A stretch of 52,166 nucleotides of DNA from Desulfobacteraceae bacterium (GTDB lineage: Bacteria > Desulfobacterota > DSM-4660 > Desulfatiglandales > Desulfatiglandaceae): positions 1-52,166 of the forward strand of contig JAUWMR010000026.1 of the NCBI GenBank assembly GCA_030613055.1, in the 5' to 3' direction. This document shows positions 15,521 to 23,372 of this stretch, piece after piece. Below the pieces are notes generated by a model. That model was not told where the DNA came from and made no database searches. It saw only the letters and a list, made by a program, of their open reading frames with translations. Within the stretch, counting starts at the first letter, position 1; each line of letters opens with the position of its first letter. The position numbers and the translations under genes were made by a program.

Positions 15521-16877
15521 CTTTTTTCATGAAAAGTGCCGCAAAAAAACCATCCATTCCATGGACATGGGGCAGGCTCCTGAAAAAACCCTGATCATCA
15601 ATCAAGCCCTCTCCCCATTCGGGAACATGATCCTTCAGATTTAAAAGGGCTATTTCCGGGTTCTTTTCAAGAAAACCCTGCACAACTTCCTCGTTTTCTT
15701 CCCTTGAGATGGTGCAGGTCACGTAAAGCATCCTGCCTTCCTTCCGGAGCAATTGCCCTGCTTCATTTAAGATACTTACCTGCAATAGGGCCAGTCTTTC
15801 TATATCACTTTTTTGTCTTGACCACTTAGCGTCCGGATGCTTGGAAACGACCCCCAAACCCGAACATGGAACATCAACCAGAACTTTATCAAATGAACCC
15901 CTTAACAGGCAAGAAATCCGGCTGCCAGCATCTGTAACTACCGGTCTAATACAATCAATTTTAAGACGACGAGAACTCTCTGAAAGCCTTACCAACCTGT
16001 CATGGTTGATGTCAAGGGCAAGGATCAGTCCGTTATTCCCCATGAGCTCTGCAATATGTGTTGACTTGCCTCCAAGACCCGCACAGCAATCAAGGACATG
16101 CTCGCCGGATTTCGGACAAAGGAGATGGGAACACACCTGTGCTGCCTCTCCCTGCACCTGGAATAGACCTTCTCCAAAAGCCTTTAATTGATTTACCGGC
16201 CCGCCGGGGTTTTCAATCCTTATCCCATCAGGTGAATAACGGGTCGCTTCGCCACATACCCCTTCCGCTTCCATATGCCGGATCAGTTCCTGTCTATCAG
16301 TTTTCAGCCTGTTGGCCCTTACCACCAGATCAGGGATCCTGTTTCCCGCGGCAAGAATTCGTTCCGCGAAATCGCTCCCCAACTCCCTGATCCACTTTTC
16401 CACCAACCACGTGGGATACGAATAATAAACAGAAAGATACTGAATTTGGTCTTTTTCGCGGTCAGGAAAAGATATGAGATGTCTCCGCCGGCAAATATCT
16501 CTCAGAATACCATTAACAAAGCCGGCCAAGTGTCTCCGGTCCCTGGATCTTGCCTGCTTGACAGCTTCGTTTACAGCAGCAGACTCAGGGACACGATCCA
16601 TGAAAAATATCTGATAAAGGGAAAGCCTGAGGATATTCAGGATATGGGGCTCAATTTTCTTAAACGGAAATCGTATGGCCCGTTCAATTATCCAGTCTAA
16701 TCTAAGCCGCCATCTGAGAACCCCCTGAACCAGATGAACTAAAAACGCCCGATCCCGCCCACTCAGGTAAGGTTCCCGATCAAAGACGTTTTCGAGGTAT
16801 AGATCGGCAAATCCGGAACTGCGATCCAGGTTATTTAGGACCTTTAGTGCCAGGTCCCTCGGCATCGGTGACTTCAT
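15513..16877 (-). CDS. rsmB: 16S rRNA (cytosine-967-C5) methyltransferase RsmB
   Basis: 454 residues. The N-terminal NusB-like helical domain (residues 1-140, ALKVLNNLDRSSGFADLYL) binds RNA. It is followed by a Rossmann methyltransferase with SAM motif VLDCCAGLGGKSTHIAEL, VDVPCSGLGVVSKHPDAKW (first catalytic cysteine) and LYVTCTISREENEEVV (second catalytic cysteine). This pair is typical of RNA m5C enzymes. The start overlaps the DUF116 gene by 47 bases and has a weak ribosome site, so translational coupling is likely; ATG at 16865 is an alternative. Confidence 0.95.
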   Translation of the reverse strand: MKSPMPRDLALKVLNNLDRSSGFADLYLENVFDREPYLSGRDRAFLVHLVQGVLRWRLRLDWIIERAIRFPFKKIEPHILNILRLSLYQIFFMDRVPESAAVNEAVKQARSRDRRHLAGFVNGILRDICRRRHLISFPDREKDQIQYLSVYYSYPTWLVEKWIRELGSDFAERILAAGNRIPDLVVRANRLKTDRQELIRHMEAEGVCGEATRYSPDGIRIENPGGPVNQLKAFGEGLFQVQGEAAQVCSHLLCPKSGEHVLDCCAGLGGKSTHIAELMGNNGLILALDINHDRLVRLSESSRRLKIDCIRPVVTDAGSRISCLLRGSFDKVLVDVPCSGLGVVSKHPDAKWSRQKSDIERLALLQVSILNEAGQLLRKEGRMLYVTCTISREENEEVVQGFLEKNPEIALLNLKDHVPEWGEGLIDDQGFFRSLPHVHGMDGFFAALFMKKGS

Positions 16878-17718
16878 GATTTAGAAAGGTTTCTATTCCC
16901 TTTTCAACTAACGCCAGATCAACATCCGTATCATAGCAGGGTCCAAAGGGCCTTATGTTGAATATGCCGAAAACGGGGATCGGGTACGTATCCTGAATCC
17001 CGCTGGTGAGATCCCGTTCACATGCCACACCGATGATGATCTCGGGCCTTGTCTCCACCACAATCTTTCTGGCCAGGGTTCCGCCGGTTGCCACCGCCAC
17101 AGGAATATGGTATTTTTTTGATAGGGCCACCAGATCTTTTATCTTGCACTTTCCACACGCCTCGCAATTCTCCACATTACCTATTATTCTTACCTTGCAT
17201 TCATGAAACTGAAGGCAGTGGGGAAGAAGGAGAAGGAGTTTGTCCGGTTTCACCTTCCTGGCCTCGGCAAGAACCAGTTGATTGTTGATGGCAATGAAGG
17301 ATCTCCTGGTCTCCTCTTTACTGATACCCAAACATTTGCCTACCACGACCAGTAATGGAAACAATATCCTAATAACCACGCCCCGTATACGGCGATTAAA
17401 GAAAAGGTTCTTTCCACGGACAATTGTAAAGACAAGGGTCAGCGCACCTCCGAATGCAAAAAGGACAAACCCACCGAAAACAATGGCCAAAACAAGCGGA
17501 AGACTTGGGTGTATATTGGCCAGTCCTACATACGGGACCCACCAGAGCAAGAAGGCAAGACCTATCAGGACGACACAGGTAACCAGTAAAAGGAAAATAA
17601 ACGTCCTTTTTTCAGGCATTTGTTGGTCTTTAAGTTCGGTCTGTTTGCCTGTTTTTATGGATGCAGGAAAATTCACCTGCCGGCAAATCGTTTTTGATGT
17701 ATTTGACGAATTTTTCAT
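16831..17718 (-). CDS. DUF116 family membrane protein
   Basis: 295 residues. After a polar N-terminus, two membrane segments are visible (about 39-62, TFIFLLLVTCVVLIGLAFLL, and 74-105). The cytosolic DUF116 domain follows, with conserved cysteines in LLPHCLQFHEC and VENCEACGKCKIKDL, GGTLARKIV, then GVACERDL and the C-terminal FGPCYDTDVD. The cysteine pattern suggests a metal or Fe-S site. The biochemical role is unknown, and the family regularly sits between fmt and rsmB, as here. It overlaps fmt by four bases (ATGA) and rsmB by 47. Confidence 0.85.
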   Translation of the reverse strand: MKNSSNTSKTICRQVNFPASIKTGKQTELKDQQMPEKRTFIFLLLVTCVVLIGLAFLLWWVPYVGLANIHPSLPLVLAIVFGGFVLFAFGGALTLVFTIVRGKNLFFNRRIRGVVIRILFPLLVVVGKCLGISKEETRRSFIAINNQLVLAEARKVKPDKLLLLLPHCLQFHECKVRIIGNVENCEACGKCKIKDLVALSKKYHIPVAVATGGTLARKIVVETRPEIIIGVACERDLTSGIQDTYPIPVFGIFNIRPFGPCYDTDVDLALVEKGIETFLNHEVTDAEGPGTKGPK

Positions 17719-18686
17719 CTCCCAAATACCGTGCCTGTTCTTAATGGAAATCCTCTTAAAAAATCGTTTGCTGCAAGTCTTTTTTTACCGGAAATCTGCA
17801 TCTCCCTGACGCCTATTACCCCCCTGGCTGTCTCTACTTCAAGTGCCCCTTGTAAATGGCCTGAAATTCTTCCCGGTACTACATCAGTACGTATCTCATC
17901 CGTTACCCGGGACAAGAATAGCTTTATCTTCATTTCCCCTAATGTAGTAAAAGCCCCGGGCCATGGATCCAGCGCACGAATATGAGCGGATATTGCCCGA
18001 GCAGGCTGGTCCCATTTTATCAAAGACATGCTGCGATCAATCTTTGGCGCGTATGTGGCAAGGGAATTATCTTGAGGCTTTTCCCTTATCCGGTTTTCCG
18101 CCAGGCCCTTAAGGGTTTCTATCAGAAAATTACCTGCAAGAATAGCAAGCCGGTCATGGAGTTCACCGGCTGTTTCTTCCGGGCCGATATTCAATTCTTC
18201 ACGGCAAAGAGCCGGTCCTGTGTCAAGCCCCTCATCCATACGCATTGCCGTTAAACCTGTTTTTGCCTCATTATTTAGAATAGCCCACTGGATAGGGGCT
18301 GCTCCTCGATACTTGGGCAACAGGGATGCGTGGATATTAACGGCGCCCCAGCGACAGCTCTCAAGGAGGTCCTTTGTTAAGATCTGGCCAAAAGCAACGA
18401 CGATTAACATATCCGGGGATAGCCCGTGAATAACCTCTAAGAATTGCCTATCCGATGCCTTCTCGGGCTGTAATACATTGAGCCGATATTCCATGGCAGC
18501 CAGTTTTATTGGTGAGAAAATAACCTTTCTTCCTCTCCCCTTTGGCCTGTCAGGCTGCGTAACTACTGAAAGGATATTATAGCCGCGTTCCACCAGGGCT
18601 CTCAGGCAGGGCACGGAAAAATCAGGCGTCCCCATGAAAATAACCCCGGGATTGGCAGGGAGTTTTTCTTTGGGCTCAATTTCCAT
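17715..18686 (-). CDS. fmt: Methionyl-tRNA formyltransferase
   Basis: 323 residues, near the usual 310-320. It formylates initiator Met-tRNA using 10-formyl-THF. The N-terminal Rossmann domain has VIFMGTPDFSVPCL and the catalytic Asn-His-Asp set (NIHASLLPKYRGAAPIQWAI, then MDEGLDTGP). The C-terminal OB domain follows (GRISGHLQGALEVETARG). The next gene upstream is def, giving the classical deformylase-formyltransferase pair, 43 bases apart. Confidence 0.97.
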   Translation of the reverse strand: MEIEPKEKLPANPGVIFMGTPDFSVPCLRALVERGYNILSVVTQPDRPKGRGRKVIFSPIKLAAMEYRLNVLQPEKASDRQFLEVIHGLSPDMLIVVAFGQILTKDLLESCRWGAVNIHASLLPKYRGAAPIQWAILNNEAKTGLTAMRMDEGLDTGPALCREELNIGPEETAGELHDRLAILAGNFLIETLKGLAENRIREKPQDNSLATYAPKIDRSMSLIKWDQPARAISAHIRALDPWPGAFTTLGEMKIKLFLSRVTDEIRTDVVPGRISGHLQGALEVETARGVIGVREMQISGKKRLAANDFLRGFPLRTGTVFGR

Positions 18687-18728
18687 AGGACCTTACCGTG
18701 CCTCTGCGCCAGTTATAGTATAACCTGA

Positions 18729-19250
18729 TCATTTCTTTGCCTTTAACTTCTTCTTTAACTTCTTTTTGTAAAGTGCCCTTTTAAGAATGCTGATGTGATC
18801 GATATAGAGGATCCCGTTTAAATGATCAATCTCATGCTGGAGGCAAATGGCCAAAAGCCCATCAGCTTCAATATCCATTGGTTTGCCATTGAGATCCACA
18901 CCCCGGATTTTGACCTGGGCGCTGCGAACAACCTCTGCCGAAAAATCAATCACGCTCAGACACGCCTCTTCATATTTCACTTCCCCTTCCTTCAGAATAA
19001 TCTCGGGATTTATCAGTACACATGGGTCCTTGTTGTCTTTTCCGGGATTACGATCAAAAACAATCAATCGTTCCAGTTCGCCCACCTGGTTGGCAGCCAG
19101 CCCTATACCCGGAGCCGCCAACATGATATGGAGCATATTGTCAGCAAGCTTTTGGATCTTCCCGTCAATATTTACGATCTTTTCAGCAGTCGCTCTCAAG
19201 ATTGTATCCGGATAGGTACGAATATTCCATTCACTATTTTGTCTATTCAT
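18729..19250 (-). CDS. def: Peptide deformylase
   Basis: 173 residues, first gene of the run. It removes the N-formyl group from nascent proteins using a bound Fe2+ or Zn2+. Motif I is GIGLAANQVG, motif II is EEACLSV with the metal-binding cysteine (alanine in place of the usual glycine before it), and motif III is QHEIDHLNG with two histidine ligands and the catalytic glutamate. The lysine-rich tail (KKLKKKLKAKK) is longer than in many homologues. It diverges from the HD-domain gene across 133 bases that should contain both promoters, but no clear boxes were recognised. Confidence 0.97.
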   Translation of the reverse strand: MNRQNSEWNIRTYPDTILRATAEKIVNIDGKIQKLADNMLHIMLAAPGIGLAANQVGELERLIVFDRNPGKDNKDPCVLINPEIILKEGEVKYEEACLSVIDFSAEVVRSAQVKIRGVDLNGKPMDIEADGLLAICLQHEIDHLNGILYIDHISILKRALYKKKLKKKLKAKK

Positions 19251-19383
19251 AAATATTGCTGCCTTTTTTTAAATCAAACCCCTACCTGTGACAATACTAA
19301 ACACTACACAAAAATAAATCAAGGCGGCTCAGAGATAAAACCTGCTTGACTTTTCCATATCATATACCTATTCAGAAGACATA

Positions 19384-19953
19384 ATGAAAAAGTCTATTGA
19401 GTTTCTGTTTGAAGTTGGAATGTTAAAAAGGACTCCCCGCAGCGGTTACCAATTTTTGGGGTCTGGTGGAGAATCAGTAGCGGATCATTCTTTCCGAACA
19501 GCGGTTATCGGATATGTACTCGCATCCCAGGAACCGGACGCAGACAACAACAAGGTGGTTTTAATGTGTCTTTTCCATGACTTTGCAGAGGCCAGGACCG
19601 GTGATCAAAACTATATGAATAAAAAATACGTGAAAGTGGACGAGGACACGGCTATTAGAGATATGGTCGAAGAACTCCCTTTTAGCGATGAAGTTCTGGA
19701 TCTGACCCGGGAATTTAACACCTGCGACACACTTGAAGCCCGTCTGTCCAAGGACGCGGATCAAATCGACCTGATCCTTGAATTGAAGCAACAGCAGGAC
19801 TTAGGGAACACAAATGCTAAAGATTGGCTCTTTTTTGCCGTTAAAAGACTGGTCACGGAAAGCGCAAAACAGATGGCACAGGAGATCCTGGCGACCCACA
19901 GCACCGATTGGTGGTTTGATAAAAAAACTGATTGGTGGGTTAACGGCCAGTAA
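19384..19953 (+). CDS. HD-domain hydrolase (YfbR/5'-deoxynucleotidase-like)
   Basis: 189 residues. Metal-binding HD superfamily residues are visible: H in SVADHSFRTA, the HD pair in CLFHDFAEARTGD and the distal aspartate in LSKDADQIDLI. This is the YfbR/HDDC2 pattern of nucleoside-5'-monophosphate phosphatases, which cleanse deoxynucleotide pools. Tryptophans cluster at the C-terminus (DWWFDKKTDWWVNGQ). It is followed within 53 bases by a TonB-like gene. Confidence 0.85.
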   Translation: MKKSIEFLFEVGMLKRTPRSGYQFLGSGGESVADHSFRTAVIGYVLASQEPDADNNKVVLMCLFHDFAEARTGDQNYMNKKYVKVDEDTAIRDMVEELPFSDEVLDLTREFNTCDTLEARLSKDADQIDLILELKQQQDLGNTNAKDWLFFAVKRLVTESAKQMAQEILATHSTDWWFDKKTDWWVNGQ

Positions 19954-20005
19954 AATCAGCAAAAAGGGTATCAAGGCATTTTGGCCGCCGCGTCGCTGGA
20001 TACCC

Positions 20006-20548
20006 ATGAGAATCAGTCTGGTTATCTCTCTCGTGTTTCATGTGATTGTGCTGCTGTGCGTTCAAAAGGCTTTTCCCTTAAACTGGTTGACACCGCTCAG
20101 GACCTATCATATCGAGTTAATTCGGCCGCCGGTAGACACATTATTTGAAGAACATGCCGCAGGGGCCCATCTTGCAGGGATCAAGCCCCAGGAAAGTAAG
20201 CCACCGGAGATAACTGAAGATACTATTTCCCTGAACACCAGGGACAAACGATATGTCCCTTATGCCAGGCTTATCAAAGAAAGGCTTACGCATCACTGGG
20301 AATATCCCAAAAAAGCACGCGAAAATCTGATCGAGGGCCAGGTCCTGGTCATCTTCAGCCTTGACAGACAGGGGAATTTGACAAATTTAAAGATTCTAAT
20401 GCCTTCTGCTTATGCTATCCTTGACAAAGAGACACAAAGGACAATCCGGGTGTCGGCCCCCTTCCCTCCCTTTCCCGGTTCAGTCACTGTTCAGAAGTTA
20501 AATATAAAGGCCAATTTTGCCTACAGGCTCACTGCCCGCCGCCATTGA
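20006..20548 (+). CDS. TonB-family C-terminal domain protein
   Basis: 180 residues from ATG 20006; the open frame extends upstream into the HD gene, but this start gives a clean N-terminal anchor, MRISLVISLVFHVIVLLCVQ, a single membrane helix. A proline-rich periplasmic linker (about 45-75) follows. The C-terminus is TonB-like (residues about 90-170): IKERLTHHWEYPKKARENLI, GQVLVIFSLDRQGNLTNLKI, then APFPPFPG. This is the YP-x-G-x-V pattern of energy transducers to outer-membrane receptors. No ExbB/ExbD or receptor lies nearby, so it may be a stand-alone paralogue. Confidence 0.75.
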   Translation: MRISLVISLVFHVIVLLCVQKAFPLNWLTPLRTYHIELIRPPVDTLFEEHAAGAHLAGIKPQESKPPEITEDTISLNTRDKRYVPYARLIKERLTHHWEYPKKARENLIEGQVLVIFSLDRQGNLTNLKILMPSAYAILDKETQRTIRVSAPFPPFPGSVTVQKLNIKANFAYRLTARRH

Positions 20549-21092
20549 TCCGCAAATTAGTTCGCTTCGCTCATCCCCGCTCTGTGAGCGGGAAGAATAA
20601 TGGAATGATGGAATATTGACAGTCTCGTAAATAGTCATTTCACCTGTCATTGCGAGGAGCGAAGCGACGAAGCAATCTCCTGATTTCAAGCTGTTACAGA
20701 CAATGAGATTGCTTCGCTACGCTCGCAATGACGTACTTTTCGATTTTTTACGAGTTCTTCAATATTGGGTTTATGTTCCACGGTTCATCTCAATAACCAG
20801 AGGCTTTCTGTCCAATACCCGCCTGTCGGAGTGAAGCATAGATCCCGCTATCGGGGCCGGGCAGAGGGCAGGTCGAATGCCCAATTTCCATTTAATAAGT
20901 GTTCTTCATTGGAAATTGTTTATTGATAATTGGACATTGGATATTTTTTTACTCTGTCTCTTCGTGCCCTTCGTGCCCTTCGTTGTAAAAATTATACCTC
21001 GAAATATTGAGTTGTTACTTTTCCACCTTATTCTAATTGAAAAATATCACGATTCATGAGATTAATAAAATTTGGAGGGTGTTTACTGAGAA
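20549..21092. other. Repeat-rich intergenic region
   Basis: No gene found. It contains a large inverted repeat at 20645-20732, a repeat-A relative at 20822-20856 (CCTGTCGGAGTGAAGC then GATCCCGCTATCGGGG) whose inverted copy is at 51750-51784, and a CTTCGTGCCCTTCGTGCCC repeat at about 20960-20980 related to one upstream of the dnaJ-like gene. Short frames here are repeat-derived. Confidence 0.6.
20645..20732. repeat. Long inverted repeat (TCATTGCGAGGAGCGAAGCG type)
   Basis: The left arm begins GTCATTGCGAGGAGCGAAGC (20645-20679). It is answered by GAGATTGCTTCGCTACGCTC then GCAATGAC (20705-20732). This is a widely scattered palindromic repeat style in environmental bacterial genomes. Confidence 0.85.
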
Positions 21093-21818
21093 ATGGATCT
21101 TATAAAAGGAATCAGTTATAATTTACGCGGTCTTCTATTGGGCATTAGAACACCCAGGCTTCTGTTCTGGGGGCTTATTCGCTTTTTTGCGGTCGTCTTA
21201 ATTACTATTGTTTCCGCCAGCCTGATTCTTGTCTATCATCAGGAGATCCTGAACCTTATCTGGGCAAGGCCTGAAAGCAGATGGATCATCTGGTTATGGC
21301 ACGTGGTTTCCTGGCTGCTTTCCCTCCTGTTAGTCGGTGTGGCGGCAGTTCTTTCCTATCTCGTCTCTCAAATCCTTTTCAGCGTACTTATCATGGACTA
21401 CATGTCTCGAGTTACCGAACTCGCAATAACAGGGACGGTTAATGAGCCAAAAGACATGTCCTTGTTGCGGCTTTTTACTTACCTGATCAAACAGGAGATA
21501 CCAAGGACTATCATTCCTGTTTTGCTCTCTCTTCTTTTCATGATTTTGGGATTGCTAACCCCATTTGGCCCCATCCTGGCTGTTATTACCGCCAGTATGG
21601 CCGTCATATTCCTCGCATGGGATAATACCGATCTCGTTCCTTCCAGGCGGCTCTTGCCGTTTAAAAAGCGATTCAAGCTCCTGTCAAAGACGATCCTCTT
21701 TCATCTGGGCTTCGGACTCCTTTTTTTAATACCGGGCCTGAATATCCTCTTCCTTTCCTTTGCACCGGTGGGAGCCACGCTCTATTACCTGGATAAGGAT
21801 AACCCTATCGTTGCGTAA
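21093..21818 (+). CDS. EI24-domain integral membrane protein (CysZ-like)
   Basis: 241 residues with about five to six hydrophobic segments, at about 25-50 (FWGLIRFFAVVLITIVSASL), 64-100, 130-165 and 190-225. The start KGISYNLRGLLLGIRTPRLL and the C-terminal FLSFAPVGATLYYLDKD are typical of the EI24/CysZ family, some members of which transport sulfate. Conserved tail residues are present, but sulfate transport cannot be concluded; it may be a general EI24 protein. GGAGG upstream fits the start. Monocistronic. Confidence 0.8.
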   Translation: MDLIKGISYNLRGLLLGIRTPRLLFWGLIRFFAVVLITIVSASLILVYHQEILNLIWARPESRWIIWLWHVVSWLLSLLLVGVAAVLSYLVSQILFSVLIMDYMSRVTELAITGTVNEPKDMSLLRLFTYLIKQEIPRTIIPVLLSLLFMILGLLTPFGPILAVITASMAVIFLAWDNTDLVPSRRLLPFKKRFKLLSKTILFHLGFGLLFLIPGLNILFLSFAPVGATLYYLDKDNPIVA

Positions 21819-21832
21819 ATAAAGAATCCACG

Positions 21833-21861
21833 TCCATCGAAGATCCCACTATGCGGGGAAG
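21833..21861 (+). repeat. Interspersed palindromic repeat A (copy 2)
   Basis: A unit with one change in the core (CCCACTATGCGGGG), located 15 bases after the EI24 stop, where it may serve as a terminator hairpin. Confidence 0.75.
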
Positions 21862-21925
21862 AACACGGTTTTATAATCGAAATAAAATGATATTGACTTC
21901 GAAGTTCAGGAAAGGCGCAAAGGAA

Positions 21926-22375
21926 TCAGGTAAACTTTATTCGCTTGAACACCAGGTCATTCATTCTCTGGGGAGTAACAGCACGCTGAGAGAGGAGTTC
22001 CTTGACACCGGTCTTAAATTCCTCCTCATTATTGAAAAAATGTGTGCCTTCAACAACCTTGAGGTCCGGATATTCCTCGCGGATGGTCGCAATGAACTGG
22101 TCCTTGAAAGGACAAAGCTGGACGAGACACGAAGTCAGATGGAGTGCATCAATTCCATAATCCACTAATGCCTGAACCTTTTGCCAGATCCGGCCTGTTC
22201 CCACGGCAGTCGGGCACCCGCCGCAATGGATAATACCCACTAAGTCTAAGGGTTCCTCCGCGGGATAGTCCTTGAACTTCCCCTCCCTGCCCCGCAGGTT
22301 TCCAAAACACCCAATCATAACGCAGTTCATTTCAGTATTGACGGCTTCACATCCTAATATTCCGATCTTTGCCAT
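21926..22375 (-). CDS. CGGC-domain protein
   Basis: 149 residues from ATG 22375 (GGGGAG upstream); a longer frame from 22408 is less likely. The N-terminus MAKIGILGCEAVNTEMNC is followed by the diagnostic GIIHCGGCPT (residues about 60-70) and LTSCLVQLCPFKD. At least six cysteines suggest metal or Fe-S binding, as proposed for this poorly characterised family of anaerobes. It is the last gene of the liv locus, 41 bases after livF, so it may be co-transcribed. Confidence 0.82.
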   Translation of the reverse strand: MAKIGILGCEAVNTEMNCVMIGCFGNLRGREGKFKDYPAEEPLDLVGIIHCGGCPTAVGTGRIWQKVQALVDYGIDALHLTSCLVQLCPFKDQFIATIREEYPDLKVVEGTHFFNNEEEFKTGVKELLSQRAVTPQRMNDLVFKRIKFT

Positions 22376-22416
22376 ATTGTCTCCCCATTTAGAATTACAC
22401 GTAAACACAGTCAGGG

Positions 22417-23211
22417 TTAAGTCAACCAGCGCTTCCTGCGTTTATAAAACTTTACATCACGGTAGCTCCGCTTGGTGCCCATTTCTGTAAGCCCTAAGTA
22501 AAACATCTTGATGTCCTCATTCTCTCTTAGCTTATCTACGGAGTCGTCTAATACAATCTTGCCGTTTTCCATAACATAGCCGTGCTCGGCAATGGACAAA
22601 GCCAGATGGGCATTCTGTTCGACTAACAGTATAGTGATTTTCTGTTCCTCGTTGAGTCGTTTTAATATATTAAAGATTTCGCCGACTAAAATGGGACTCA
22701 AACCAAGGGATGGTTCATCTAACATCATCAAGCGGGTTCGGGCCATCAGGGCCCGGCCAATGACAAGCATCTGCTGTTCCCCACCAGACAGGTATCCGGC
22801 CAGATTGTTCTTCCGGGCCTTGAGATAGGGAAAATAGTTTAATACAGTGTCATAACGTTCACGGATCTCTTTTCTCTTATTACGTGTACGGGTTGCAGCG
22901 ATCAGGTTCTCATGGACGGTCAGATTCTCGAAAACACATCGTCCTTCCATTACCTGGAAGATACCTAACCGGACAATATCCTCCGCTTCCATTCCATCAA
23001 TACGCTGGTCCAAAAACTCGATGGTGCCGTCGGTCACCTCCCCTTCTTCTACCTTCAGCAGCCCGGATATGGCCTTCAGGGTAGTTGTCTTGCCAGCCCC
23101 ATTTGCCCCTAAAAGGGCAACAATCTGCCCCTCCCTGACCTCAAGGGACAGGCCCTTGAGAACCAGGATGACATCGTCATAAATCACCTCAATATTATTA
23201 ACATTAAGCAT
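22417..23211 (-). CDS. livF: Branched-chain amino-acid-type ABC transporter ATPase LivF
   Basis: 264 residues. It powers import through LivH/LivM together with LivG. Walker A is GANGAGKTT, the Q-loop region is GIFQVMEGRCVFENLTV, the signature is YLSGGEQQMLVIGRAL and Walker B is MMLDEPSLGLSP; the switch region is VEQNAHLALS. The C-terminal extension (MGTKRSYRDVKFYKRRKRW) is about 25 residues longer than usual LivF and basic. It is separated from LivG by five genes, an unusual order. Confidence 0.92.
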   Translation of the reverse strand: MLNVNNIEVIYDDVILVLKGLSLEVREGQIVALLGANGAGKTTTLKAISGLLKVEEGEVTDGTIEFLDQRIDGMEAEDIVRLGIFQVMEGRCVFENLTVHENLIAATRTRNKRKEIRERYDTVLNYFPYLKARKNNLAGYLSGGEQQMLVIGRALMARTRLMMLDEPSLGLSPILVGEIFNILKRLNEEQKITILLVEQNAHLALSIAEHGYVMENGKIVLDDSVDKLRENEDIKMFYLGLTEMGTKRSYRDVKFYKRRKRWLT

Positions 23212-23284
23212 GGCCTGTCTCTATTACTCAGCATCCTTCAGTTAATAATTGAACCTATTATACAAAGATGTATATCAGTCTCCG

Positions 23285-23372
23285 AAAATTGAAGACCTTC
23301 GATTGAAAATAGAAGATTTAAGGAATTCTTCGGTTTTTTTATTCGTCAATATTCAATCGTCAATCTTCAATT
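23285..23372. repeat. AT-rich repeat C (ATTGAAGATTGACGATTGA type)
   Basis: Arrays of ATTGAAGA / TCAATCTTCAAT motifs in both orientations. The right end (23341-23372) overlaps the last codons and stop of the ligase gene at 23353. Related arrays lie at 24986-25045, 28718-28780 and 28871-28903. Confidence 0.8.

Noticed and set aside
20877-21059. 60-residue plus-strand frame
   Set aside because: Made of CTTCGTGCCC repeats and AT-rich filler; no ribosome site.
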